DNA of 18,284 nt from contig SKWY01000166.1 of the NCBI GenBank assembly GCA_007128675.1, positions 1 to 18,284 of the forward strand. Reading direction: 5' to 3'. Under the pieces are notes generated by a model. That model searched no databases and was not told the DNA's origin. It saw only the letters and a list, made by a program, of their open reading frames with translations. This document shows positions 6,721-13,742 of the stretch, piece by piece (the stretch's first letter is position 1; every line of letters starts with the position of its first letter). Source of the DNA: Deltaproteobacteria bacterium (GTDB lineage Bacteria; Myxococcota; Myxococcia; SLRQ01). The position numbers were made by a program, and so were the translations under genes.

Positions 6721-7521
6721 TCAGCCGCCGGCCAGCTTCAGCGTCCAAACCGGCCCGAAATCGCTTGCCGAGTCGTCAAAACCGACACCTGCCTCGGCGT
6801 GGGACGCGTTCATGATGTTTCGGCAGTGACCCGGGCTACTCATCCATCCGGCGACTATCTCGGCTGAAGCCCTCGATCCCATTCCTATGTTCTCGGCCAT
6901 CGGGTAGCCGCCTTCGTACCCTTCATCTCTGATTCTAGCGTCGAAGGAGCCGCCCTCTGGGCAGAAATGATCGAAGAAGCGCTCGTCCACCATCTTTCGG
7001 CTGTAGCGCCGCGCAGCACACCAAAGGATGACATTCATTGCCAGGGGATCGGCCGGAGCCATGCTTTCTTCTCCGCAGACCGCGCCAGCGGCGCGGTGCT
7101 GGTTCATCAGGACCACGACCTCTAGCTCGAGTCGCTCTCTGTATGCGGGCCAGTCGGTCTCGAGATCGCAGTAATGCTCCCCAAGGATCTCCACCTCGCC
7201 GGAGGGGAACTCGAGGCAGGCGGTCATTGCGTGCCCCTGGCAGGGGGCGCCGAAAACACAGGATTCGTTCCCTTCTAGGAGACCATCAAGGCATCTTTCT
7301 ATGCAGTCATCCCTTTCGATATTGGCCCCATCCTCCCCAATGAAAGAGAACCCGCAGGTGTCGTAGACGTGGGCGCATACCTGCTCACAGCTAGCCGGCT
7401 CGCCACCGTTTGGCTGGTCCGTTCCTGGGTCGGAGTCGGGTCCGCAAGAGGCCGCCAGGATGGTGAGGAAGGCTACTAGCCAAATCTCGGATCGCCAATG
7501 AGCTATTCTCGATGAGTACAC
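6721..7521 (-). CDS. CAP/SCP-domain lipoprotein with Cys-rich N-terminal region
   Basis: This is a 266-residue exported protein. It has a signal peptide with a probable lipobox LAAS-C26, followed by an Asp/Gly/Pro-rich tether. A Cys-rich region (residues 45-118, nine Cys) follows, then a CAP domain (about 132-264). CAP marks include LMNQHRAAGAVC (138-149), FFDHFCPEGGSF with H185, AENIGMG with E210, and GHCRNIMN with H232; these residues form the metal-binding cleft of the superfamily. Bacterial CAP proteins are extracytoplasmic and of mostly unknown biochemical role. GTG at 7521 is chosen as start because AAAGGAA lies 7 nt upstream and it places the signal peptide at the N-terminus. An in-frame start 36 codons earlier would bury it. 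The lipobox -3 residue is Ala, slightly off consensus. It precedes the encapsulin pair by 156 bp; no functional link is evident. Confidence 0.87.
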   Translation of the reverse strand: MYSSRIAHWRSEIWLVAFLTILAASCGPDSDPGTDQPNGGEPASCEQVCAHVYDTCGFSFIGEDGANIERDDCIERCLDGLLEGNESCVFGAPCQGHAMTACLEFPSGEVEILGEHYCDLETDWPAYRERLELEVVVLMNQHRAAGAVCGEESMAPADPLAMNVILWCAARRYSRKMVDERFFDHFCPEGGSFDARIRDEGYEGGYPMAENIGMGSRASAEIVAGWMSSPGHCRNIMNASHAEAGVGFDDSASDFGPVWTLKLAGG

Positions 7522-7610
7522 GGTCGATGTTCCTTTCTGGGATACGACCCTTGAGATAGACGGTGACGAAAGCTGTATTATGAGCGCTCGTGTTCCGGAG
7601 GATGACAAGT

Positions 7611-7636
7611 GCAACCCATGGAGTATCAAGGGTTGC
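7611..7636. other. Perfect 7-bp inverted repeat between the barrel-protein gene and the CAP gene
   Basis: GCAACCC (7611-7617) and GGGTTGC (7630-7636) pair perfectly around a 12-nt loop. It lies about 80 bp past the stop of the outer-membrane barrel gene and 90 bp before the CAP lipoprotein start. No T-run follows on the minus strand. It could be a weak terminator for the upstream pair or an operator for the CAP gene. Confidence 0.3.
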
Positions 7637-7715
7637 GAAGTGCACCAGAATTACTATGCGAGGCGAGGCGGCAAGCGAGAAGCTTCCCTTGACACACGGC
7701 GTGAAGAGAAAAGAG

Positions 7716-9191
7716 CTACATCCGTCCGCGCCAGCCGATACTCAGCATCCCATTTTCCTCATAGTAGCCGCCAAGTGTTCCTTCGTCCCCACTGAAATGA
7801 TAATACCCGACATAGAAGTCATGGGGCTGCAGGCCAGTGAAGGCGAGCTCGGGATTGATATAGAAATCATGATGGTCCAGCCCAGCCCTCCACCGAACGC
7901 GTGCTGTCCAACGCTCGCGATCAAAGGGCTGTGCGATCTCTCCAATCGAATAGAAACTCATGTCCCGGTCGATGACTTCGGTGTCTTCGAGAAGATGAAA
8001 ACCGCCAACTTGCACGGTCACTCGCAGCTCTCCATCGCCTGGGAATACTTCGACACCAAGCGCCCACTGCGCAGCTTGCATCGAGATCGTCTCCAGATCC
8101 TCGGTCGTCACTGGATAATCACTAATCCACGCTGCTTCTGCACGCCAGGTTAGCGGACCGGTGACGAAACCCAGGTCCCCCCCGCCAATCCAGGCTTCGG
8201 GTTGGAAGGCAACGAAGATCGGCTCGCCGTGGGTGCTCTGTAGAGCCTCCTCCAGGCTGCCAGTCTGAAGAAAAGCGCGCCGGGCTCGTGGGTCGATGCC
8301 AAAGTAGGGCATGGCATGAGGAGCACGCTGCAAAGTGAGGGCAAAGTCGACCCCAGCTCCACTCCGACTTGCACGAACACCCCAAGCGGCTCCTATGCTG
8401 TAGTCTTGCTCTTCGAAGCCACCTTCTCGCAGGAGCACTTGCATGGCTGGTCCGAAGTCCTCTGGAGGGGCAAGGCCCAAGACTCTGCCATCCCGGCTAT
8501 TTACGGGATGCCAAACGCTTTCGGGTTCGGGAAGGATAGCCGAGCGAAACCAAGGCATGAAGATCCCATCGATGCGAAAGTTTCTTGTGAAAAGCTCTAT
8601 GCGGGCGCCCGGCATCGCGAGCCTGCGGTCCGACAACTCGTCTTGGAAGAAACGCCGCAGATCCAGTGCGGAAAGACGGTCCGTCGGAGGCTCCTCATCC
8701 ACTCGTCCCCATCCGATGCGCTGGGTTCCGATTGTAAGTCTCATCTCATCCGCTCGAAGGCGAATGAAGCTCTCGTCCAAGTCCCCTCGAAACTCCATGA
8801 CCTCTTCTTCACCACCGGTCTCGATGAACCCATCTACTCGGCCCCCAAGGCGCACCTCCCATCCGGGGCTAGGACGCCAACGAATGGCGGCTATCACCTC
8901 GTGCATTAGGGTCTCTACGAGAGGATCGCTGTCTGTGACGTAACCATAATTTGCGCGAATGCTTTCTATCAACACCTCCATGCGCGCTTGAGGCGCGGCG
9001 CCAGGACTAGAATCGGGCGTCGTGCTACTAGGAGCTACGGGAGTGGGCGGTGGTGGTGGAGCCCCGAAGACGAATACGTCCCCATCATCCTCGTCGTCAT
9101 CGGCCACAGCGGCGCAGGGAAACACCAGAAATAGCGCGAACGAGCACAGGAACTGGCCGATGCGCCTCGAGAGCGTCCAGGAGAATGTCAT
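7716..9191 (-). CDS. Outer-membrane beta-barrel protein (DUF1302-like), unknown specificity
   Basis: This is a 491-residue exported protein. Residues 1-30 are a signal peptide with a clean AVA|D cleavage site. A short Asp-rich patch (DDDEDDGD) and a Pro-rich linker (about 45-68) follow, then a long run of alternating polar/hydrophobic strands of the type WEVRLGGRVDGFIE, ending in an aromatic-containing MLSIGWRGRM. The strand density and Arg/Tyr/Trp content fit an outer-membrane barrel. The sequence resembles DUF1302-like proteins, which are often encoded beside LolA-like periplasmic proteins and RND-type exporters. Exactly that LolA-like partner lies 10 bp upstream, although no exporter is in the window. 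The Shine-Dalgarno GAGAGG precedes ATG 9191. The function is presumed to be envelope transport or lipid trafficking; the exact role is unknown. Confidence 0.75.
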   Translation of the reverse strand: MTFSWTLSRRIGQFLCSFALFLVFPCAAVADDDEDDGDVFVFGAPPPPPTPVAPSSTTPDSSPGAAPQARMEVLIESIRANYGYVTDSDPLVETLMHEVIAAIRWRPSPGWEVRLGGRVDGFIETGGEEEVMEFRGDLDESFIRLRADEMRLTIGTQRIGWGRVDEEPPTDRLSALDLRRFFQDELSDRRLAMPGARIELFTRNFRIDGIFMPWFRSAILPEPESVWHPVNSRDGRVLGLAPPEDFGPAMQVLLREGGFEEQDYSIGAAWGVRASRSGAGVDFALTLQRAPHAMPYFGIDPRARRAFLQTGSLEEALQSTHGEPIFVAFQPEAWIGGGDLGFVTGPLTWRAEAAWISDYPVTTEDLETISMQAAQWALGVEVFPGDGELRVTVQVGGFHLLEDTEVIDRDMSFYSIGEIAQPFDRERWTARVRWRAGLDHHDFYINPELAFTGLQPHDFYVGYYHFSGDEGTLGGYYEENGMLSIGWRGRM

Positions 9192-9201
9192 GTTGCCTCT
9201 C

Positions 9202-10053
9202 TCAGGGGCGGTAGTTTACTTCGAATTCGCTGTCGGTGAGAGCAGACTCACTGAAGAGCGAGACCGGCAGGTCACGATCATAAACGACTTTGGTAAATAT
9301 GAGACGAGTTTGATGGCCGCTCTGAAGATCTACAATTGACTGATCCATGACCGTCCAGTAATTCTGAATGCGCTCCACACGATGTACCTGTTGACGCTTC
9401 ACTGGCTCATCGCCACCTTGATAATTGTCTTGACGAAGTACGATCAGCATTTCGGGGTGAATCCAAGACACTCGCTTGGTATATACGGAGTTCGAGGGAT
9501 CGACGGGTGTGCTCTCCAGAACAAGCGTTTTGACTCCGTCTAGCTCTTCTTCCCCTCGTAGCTTGTGGCGATCCATATCGGGTTTTCGGTCCTGCAAGTC
9601 TTCGTAGTAGATGTCAGAGCCGACGAACCGGCCTCCTCGCCGTGATGACGCAATACGACGCACGCGTTCGCCAGCTGGCAGAAAAAGCCATTGATCACTT
9701 CGGCCGTCCGGATGGTCGTGTACCAAGAACCCTGTGCCTGCAATATCGGGTGGATTGGTGAAGCGTGTTAACGTCCGAATGTGTCCATCACGGTCCAGTG
9801 CGTAGGTGTAATACTCACGCACACGAGGGTCACGACCTGCATCCACAAGAGTCATTGTGCCTCTTGTGCTCATATCGTCACCATCTGGACGATCATAGAC
9901 ACGCTGAGCCAATTGCCGTCCCGCAACGTAGGGATCCTCGCTGTCAGCTGAAGCGGAGTTTGCTGTAGACAAGAGGGTTGCCATTGTGACGCCTATGCCG
10001 AGCATCCAAAATCTCTTGTGGGGCGAGTTCACGATAAGAGATAGCGGCGCCAT
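9202..10053 (-). CDS. LolA-like periplasmic outer-membrane lipoprotein-sorting protein
   Basis: This 283-residue protein has a signal peptide (1-36, cleavage ASA|D) and a mature domain of the LolA-like fold of COG2834. Typical features are RGTMTLVDAGRDPRVREYY near residues 64-83, FTNPPDIAGTGFLV, QWLFLPAGERVRRIASS, and the lower half with WIHPEMLIVLRQDNY. This subclass usually partners outer-membrane barrels and RND/MMPL exporters rather than acting as the housekeeping LolA. It begins a two-gene unit with the barrel protein 10 bp downstream. ATG 10053 is chosen because AAGGAG lies 9 nt upstream; an in-frame TTG at 10062 touches that Shine-Dalgarno. The cargo (lipid, lipoprotein or other hydrophobic molecule) cannot be read from the sequence. 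Confidence 0.82.
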   Translation of the reverse strand: MAPLSLIVNSPHKRFWMLGIGVTMATLLSTANSASADSEDPYVAGRQLAQRVYDRPDGDDMSTRGTMTLVDAGRDPRVREYYTYALDRDGHIRTLTRFTNPPDIAGTGFLVHDHPDGRSDQWLFLPAGERVRRIASSRRGGRFVGSDIYYEDLQDRKPDMDRHKLRGEEELDGVKTLVLESTPVDPSNSVYTKRVSWIHPEMLIVLRQDNYQGGDEPVKRQQVHRVERIQNYWTVMDQSIVDLQSGHQTRLIFTKVVYDRDLPVSLFSESALTDSEFEVNYRP

Positions 10054-10093
10054 TTCAATCAACTCCTTTCTCTGCTGCTAGTACGACCGAGGC

Positions 10094-10113
10094 TTATGCC
10101 TCCATTTATGCCT
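10094..10113. repeat. Direct repeat TTATGCCT x2, upstream of the LolA-like gene
   Basis: The 8-mer TTATGCCT occurs at 10094-10101 and 10106-10113, a 12-bp period, 41-60 bp upstream of the LolA-like start. Repeats about one helical turn apart in a promoter region can be a tandem regulator site. No regulator is identified. Confidence 0.35.
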
Positions 10114-10734
10114 ACTGCGTCGCTAGCATACTGTACGTTACCATCGCTTTGTTTGCTCGAACAAGTGGAGAGCCAGATGTGGGCACTCCAACTCACGTTA
10201 TGGACAAGTTGCGAGCTGCCCGTGCCTCTGTTGATGCTCACGGAGTATGACGAGATCCCGCCTCGTAGTATTCACGGAGATGGGCCCTGACGTCGACTCG
10301 ACTGCATCTTTTGATTTTGAGGTTGGTCCTGGAGGCTGGACTTCCTTCATCGTCATGAATAGCGCCTTTCGTTCGAACTCGTGACGAAATCAAGGAATGA
10401 ATCCCGCCTACACCGATGCCATTGCGAGTCTGCCAAGGCCGTGCGCGTCATGCTGCGGTCACTGACGATATGGACGTCCGCTGTGAGGATCGAGAGGCTG
10501 GGCCTCCTGACGTACAGGGCCCGCACCAAGGAACATGCCGCGATCCACGGCCCCTTCTCCCGCGCTCGCTTTTGTCCGCGCTCCCGCCCGCGCACGGAGC
10601 AAACTCCCCTAAGACTTACCGGAGCAGCCTACTTTGCACTCCTTCTGCTCATTCATCCCAAGTGATCGACATGCTTGGAGATTCCCTATTGAGTACCCTT
10701 GGAGATAAAGGGGATTTCTCGGGGTCAAGAAGGC

Positions 10735-10763
10735 TTGCCGCCAACCACTAGCGTCGCTATAAT
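10735..10763 (+). promoter_or_regulatory. Sigma-70-type promoter of feoB
   Basis: The -35 box TTGCCG (10735-10740, 4 of 6 matches to consensus) is followed after exactly 17 bp by a perfect -10 box TATAAT (10758-10763). Transcription would begin near 10770, giving a leader of about 48 nt before the feoB ATG at 10818. A Fur-like palindrome begins just downstream, placed to block this promoter when iron is plentiful. Confidence 0.7.
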
Positions 10764-10772
10764 GAAGCCGAT

Positions 10773-10792
10773 TGAGAACGATTCGCATTTTC
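10773..10792 (+). promoter_or_regulatory. Candidate Fur box at the feoB transcription start
   Basis: TGAGAACGATTCGCA (10773-10787) matches the 7-1-7 Fur consensus TGATAATnATTATCA at 10 of 14 defined positions, and its half-sites are reverse-complementary at 5 of 7. Against the 19-bp Fur consensus, 10774-10792 matches 13 of 19. It lies about 10 bp past the -10 box of the feoB promoter, a classical place for Fur repression. No fur gene is in the window. Confidence 0.62.
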
Positions 10793-10817
10793 ATGCGCGA
10801 CCTGAGGAACCCAGCCA

Positions 10818-12953
10818 ATGCAGCCCGCGGCCGAGCAACCGACAAATAGTCAGTCAGAGCGCGAGGCCGCTTTGGACGGGCCTGAAGTGCTGTTGGTTGG
10901 GCCTCCCAATGTAGGGAAGAGCGCTCTTTTCAACGCGCTGACAGGTAGCTATGTGGTCGTCTCCAACTACCCGGGAACGACGATCGAGGTGACTCGGGGC
11001 CGGTTCGAGCTGGGAGATGAGACCTACCGATTGACCGATACACCTGGGACATATGGTCTTCTTCCGGTGGGAGAAGACGAAAGAGTCACGCGGTTGGCCC
11101 TGATGCAGGGCAGCCCGGATCTCGTCGTTCACGTGGTGGACGCGAAGAGCCTGGAGCGAATGCTGCCCTTCTCGTTGCAGCTAAGCCAGCTGGGGCTCCC
11201 GCTCATAGTCGTCGTGAACATGATCGATGAGGCCGAGGATCTCGCCCTCGAGTTGGACATCGATGCCTTGCGGCTCTGGCTCGGGGTTCCCGTCGTTGCC
11301 ACCGCCGCCACAAAGGGCCGCGGGGTAGAGGAGCTGAAGAGAGTCATCAAGGATGTCCACGAAAGGGGACGGCTCGTCGAAAGAGAGCCCGGGCATGCTC
11401 TTTCACGCGTTGGATCCAAGGATGAAGGCATCTGCGAGAGGAGCGGCTGTCCGGAGCCCATGCGATACTTCGGCGACGGGTCTCTCGCTCTGAACGATCC
11501 AAAGCTCGGACAGGCTTTCGAAGAGCTGATGCAGTTGGTGCGACCGTTGCTTTCCGAACGAGCCCCCTTGGCCGCGACTCTGCTCCTGCAAGGGGACGAG
11601 GATGCTCCAAAGATGTTGCCGGGGGGCTCGGAATCGGTGCTCGAGCGCGCCAGCGGGCTTAGGGAGAGCTTCGCCGAGGAGGGCGAGGATCCTGATGTCG
11701 CCGTCATGCGCCGCTATCATGACCTGGCCAGGGCCTGGGTGAGTAGTCATGTGAAGGGCACAAAAGAAACGGCGGACTCTCTTTCGGACAAGGTGCATCG
11801 CCTCGTCGTCAATCCCTGGACGGGCATCCCCGTACTGCTCGGAGTCCTCTACCTGGGCCTTTACGGATTCGTGGGTGTCTTTGGCGCGGGCACCGTCGTG
11901 GACTTTCTCGAGGAGGATGTCTTTCAACGGTTCGTCAACCCGTGGGTGGACGGCAGGCTCGATGCGTTGCTGCCCGGTGACGTGGGGTGGAGATTCTGGA
12001 CGCGAGAGCTGATCGGCGGAGACTATGGCCTCGTTCCCTTGGGGCTTACCTACGCCATCGGCATCGTGCTGCCGATTGTTGCTCTCTTCTTCCTCTTCTT
12101 TTCCGTTCTGGAGGATAGCGGATATTTTCCGCGCCTCGCTCTTCTGGTCGACAGGGTATTCAAGAGGATTGGGCTGAACGGAAGGGCCGTAATCCCGATA
12201 GTGCTCGGCTTTGCCTGCGATACCATGGCGACGCTGGTGACCCGGGTCCAGGAGAGCCGCCGGGAGCGCATCATCACGACCTTCCTTCTGGCTCTCGCCG
12301 TTCCGTGCTCCGCTCAGTACGGCGTGATAGTGGCTGTGCTCGTCGGAAGAGGGGCCGGGATGGGAGGCATCTCCCTTGCTTTTCTCGCCTGGGCTCTAAT
12401 CGTGGCGGTGGTCTTCCTGGTCGCGGGCGCAGTGGCGTCGAGGCTGGTTCCCGGAGAGTCTCCCAGCTTCTACATGGAGCTTCCTCCGATGAGGATGCCC
12501 CGCTTCAGCCACGTCATGATCAAGACCTTCGCGCGGATGAAGTGGTACTTTTTCGAGATCCTACCCATATTCCTTTTCGCCAGCCTTCTCATCTGGGTCG
12601 GACGGCTTACGGGCATCTTCGATCTGCTGGTCGGCGCCATAGCTCCAATAGTTGGCCTCCTTGGGCTTCCCGATGCCACCTCCGAGGTCTTCCTATATGG
12701 CTTCTTCCGGCGCGACTTCGGGGCTGCCGGACTCTTTGATCTGACCGGGTCGGGCATCCTGGATGCAGGCCAGGTCTTGATAGCCGCCGTGACCTTGACT
12801 CTTTTCATGCCGTGCGTGGCGCAGGTTCTCATCATGTACAGAGAGCGGGGTCTTCGGGTAACCGCCATTGTCATCGTGATGGTGATCTCGACTGCTTTTT
12901 CGGTGGGCCTCATGGTTCGAGGTGTCTTGAGTCTCATTGGAGGTTTGCCATGA
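10818..12953 (+). CDS. feoB: Ferrous iron transport protein B (FeoB)
   Basis: This 711-residue inner-membrane Fe(II) transporter has an N-terminal G domain. It shows G1 GPPNVGKSALFNALTG (28-43), G2 YPGTT (51-55), G3 DTPG (74-77), G4 NMID (134-137) and a G5-like ATAATKGRG (161-169). The GDI region follows, and two Gate segments with about ten hydrophobic helices run from about 337 to the end. The first Gate motif reads GFACDTMA (464-471), where many FeoB proteins have GFGCNVPA, so it belongs to a variant subclass. The second region has TLFMPCVAQVLIMYRE. GAGGA lies 9 nt before the ATG. Its stop overlaps the next start (ATGA), so translation is coupled with the Cys-rich protein and then FeoA. 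A Fur-like box overlaps its promoter region. Confidence 0.96.
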   Translation: MQPAAEQPTNSQSEREAALDGPEVLLVGPPNVGKSALFNALTGSYVVVSNYPGTTIEVTRGRFELGDETYRLTDTPGTYGLLPVGEDERVTRLALMQGSPDLVVHVVDAKSLERMLPFSLQLSQLGLPLIVVVNMIDEAEDLALELDIDALRLWLGVPVVATAATKGRGVEELKRVIKDVHERGRLVEREPGHALSRVGSKDEGICERSGCPEPMRYFGDGSLALNDPKLGQAFEELMQLVRPLLSERAPLAATLLLQGDEDAPKMLPGGSESVLERASGLRESFAEEGEDPDVAVMRRYHDLARAWVSSHVKGTKETADSLSDKVHRLVVNPWTGIPVLLGVLYLGLYGFVGVFGAGTVVDFLEEDVFQRFVNPWVDGRLDALLPGDVGWRFWTRELIGGDYGLVPLGLTYAIGIVLPIVALFFLFFSVLEDSGYFPRLALLVDRVFKRIGLNGRAVIPIVLGFACDTMATLVTRVQESRRERIITTFLLALAVPCSAQYGVIVAVLVGRGAGMGGISLAFLAWALIVAVVFLVAGAVASRLVPGESPSFYMELPPMRMPRFSHVMIKTFARMKWYFFEILPIFLFASLLIWVGRLTGIFDLLVGAIAPIVGLLGLPDATSEVFLYGFFRRDFGAAGLFDLTGSGILDAGQVLIAAVTLTLFMPCVAQVLIMYRERGLRVTAIVIVMVISTAFSVGLMVRGVLSLIGGLP

Positions 12954-13171
12954 TCTGTGGCTTTTGCGGAAAAGAGATCGATGAGGCGAGAGCCGGTGCG
13001 GCTTGCCAAAAATGCCCCCTGGGAAAGAGCCAATGCCACCTGCTCAAGTGTCCGCGATGCGGATACGAGAACCCCAGGACACCATCTTTCTTTAGGCGTA
13101 TCGCTGCTTGGAAGAATAAGAGCGAGCGCGGGCTACAGGAGGAGAGCCATGAAGAATACAGCTCGCAGTGA
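12950..13171 (+). CDS. Small Cys-rich protein of the feo operon (probable zinc or Fe-S binder)
   Basis: This is a 73-residue protein with seven Cys in its first 37 residues: C3-x2-C6, C19-x2-C22, C29-H30 and C34-x2-C37, with CPRCGYENP closing the cluster. The remainder is a basic, charged tail without a membrane segment. The spacing suggests one or two metal sites (zinc ribbon or Fe-S). It overlaps feoB by 4 bp (ATGA) and feoA by 23 bp, so it is an integral part of the operon. By position it resembles FeoC, a small accessory protein that in some bacteria carries a cluster and protects FeoB, but it is not of the winged-helix FeoC family and differs from the membrane-anchored FeoB-associated Cys-rich proteins. 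The function is inferred only. Confidence 0.85.
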   Translation: MICGFCGKEIDEARAGAACQKCPLGKSQCHLLKCPRCGYENPRTPSFFRRIAAWKNKSERGLQEESHEEYSSQ

Positions 13172-13574
13172 TCTTTCGGCCATCGAAGCCTGGAATGGCT
13201 CGATGTCTTTTCTTTCGAGGCCCTTGGCAAGCATGCGCCGTGTGCTATGTACCAATGGATACGGGGAGCCGAGAGCAACGGAGCAGGGCGTGGCGACAAA
13301 CGGTCATAAGAGCAACGGAAAGGGTCTCGAGAACGGAGCGATGGGGGCAGTGCGGCCTCTGAGCCGTCTTTCCATTGGGGCAAAGGGAGTCGTCGTTCGC
13401 CTCAGCGGGAGCCGGCGCTCGAGACTGAAGCTCGCCTCCCTCGGGGTCGTTCCGGGAGCGGGGCTCGTTTTGGAGCAGCGTCGTCCGGCCCTCCTTTTCC
13501 GTATGGGACGAAGTCGTTTTGCCGTGGACGAGGAGCTTGGGGCGTCGATCGAGGTGTGTTTGGCCGAACCGTGA
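13149..13574 (+). CDS. feoA: FeoA-domain protein with an N-terminal extension
   Basis: This is a 141-residue protein whose last 70 residues (about 69-139) form an SH3-like FeoA domain: PLSRLSIGAKGVVVRLSG, RLKLASLGVVPGAGLVLEQ and FAVDEELGASIEV. FeoA is a small cytoplasmic partner needed for FeoB-mediated Fe(II) uptake and is normally only about 75-85 residues. The first 68 residues here are extra, low in recognisable pattern and Gly/Asn-rich (about 45-65). ATG 13149 is chosen for its strong AGGAGGAG Shine-Dalgarno. A later in-frame ATG at 13341 (with CGGAG close by) would yield a normal-sized FeoA of 77 residues. Placing feoA after feoB is the reverse of the common feoAB order. It overlaps the Cys-rich gene by 23 bp. 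Confidence 0.85.
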   Translation: MKNTARSDLSAIEAWNGSMSFLSRPLASMRRVLCTNGYGEPRATEQGVATNGHKSNGKGLENGAMGAVRPLSRLSIGAKGVVVRLSGSRRSRLKLASLGVVPGAGLVLEQRRPALLFRMGRSRFAVDEELGASIEVCLAEP

Positions 13575-13742
13575 ACCTCTTCCGACCAAGGTTCCACCCC
13601 ACGCAAAGGATGACCGGCCGGTGAGTCTGGCGGGCTTCCCTGCGGTATGTTATCGAGCTAGCGATGCGCCACGCTGCCTGGGCGGCGACGGGCTGCTTGG
13701 CCGGTTGTATCGGCCGAAACCAAACTCTGTCGGAGGTTAGAG

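Larger units (their letters stand above)
10054..10817. other. 764-bp divergent intergenic region without a convincing gene
   Basis: This is the largest gap in the window, between the minus-strand LolA-like gene and plus-strand feoB. Several short open frames (60-111 codons) overlap each other in different frames and show no protein-family pattern, so none is annotated. It holds a direct repeat near the LolA-like gene (10094-10113) and the feoB promoter with a Fur-like box at its right end. The middle (about 10120-10730) shows nothing recognisable; it could hide a small RNA or decayed gene. Confidence 0.5.

Noticed and set aside
10247..10384. Small plus-strand ORF of 45 codons in the feoB upstream region
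   Set aside because: It has some protein-like composition (FDFEVGPGGWTSF), but the GGAG is badly spaced from the ATG, it is short, and no family is recognised.
10381..10751. Overlapping 80-111 codon ORFs on both strands before feoB
   Set aside because: They compete in several frames, their composition is Arg/Ser/Pro-rich as in non-coding GC-rich DNA, and one runs into the feoB promoter.
13699..13715. Short GGCCG/CGGCC hairpin and the ACCGGCCGGT palindrome (13613-13622) between feoA and kbl
   Set aside because: Only 5-bp stems in GC-rich DNA, without a T-run; not distinguishable from chance as a terminator or operator.
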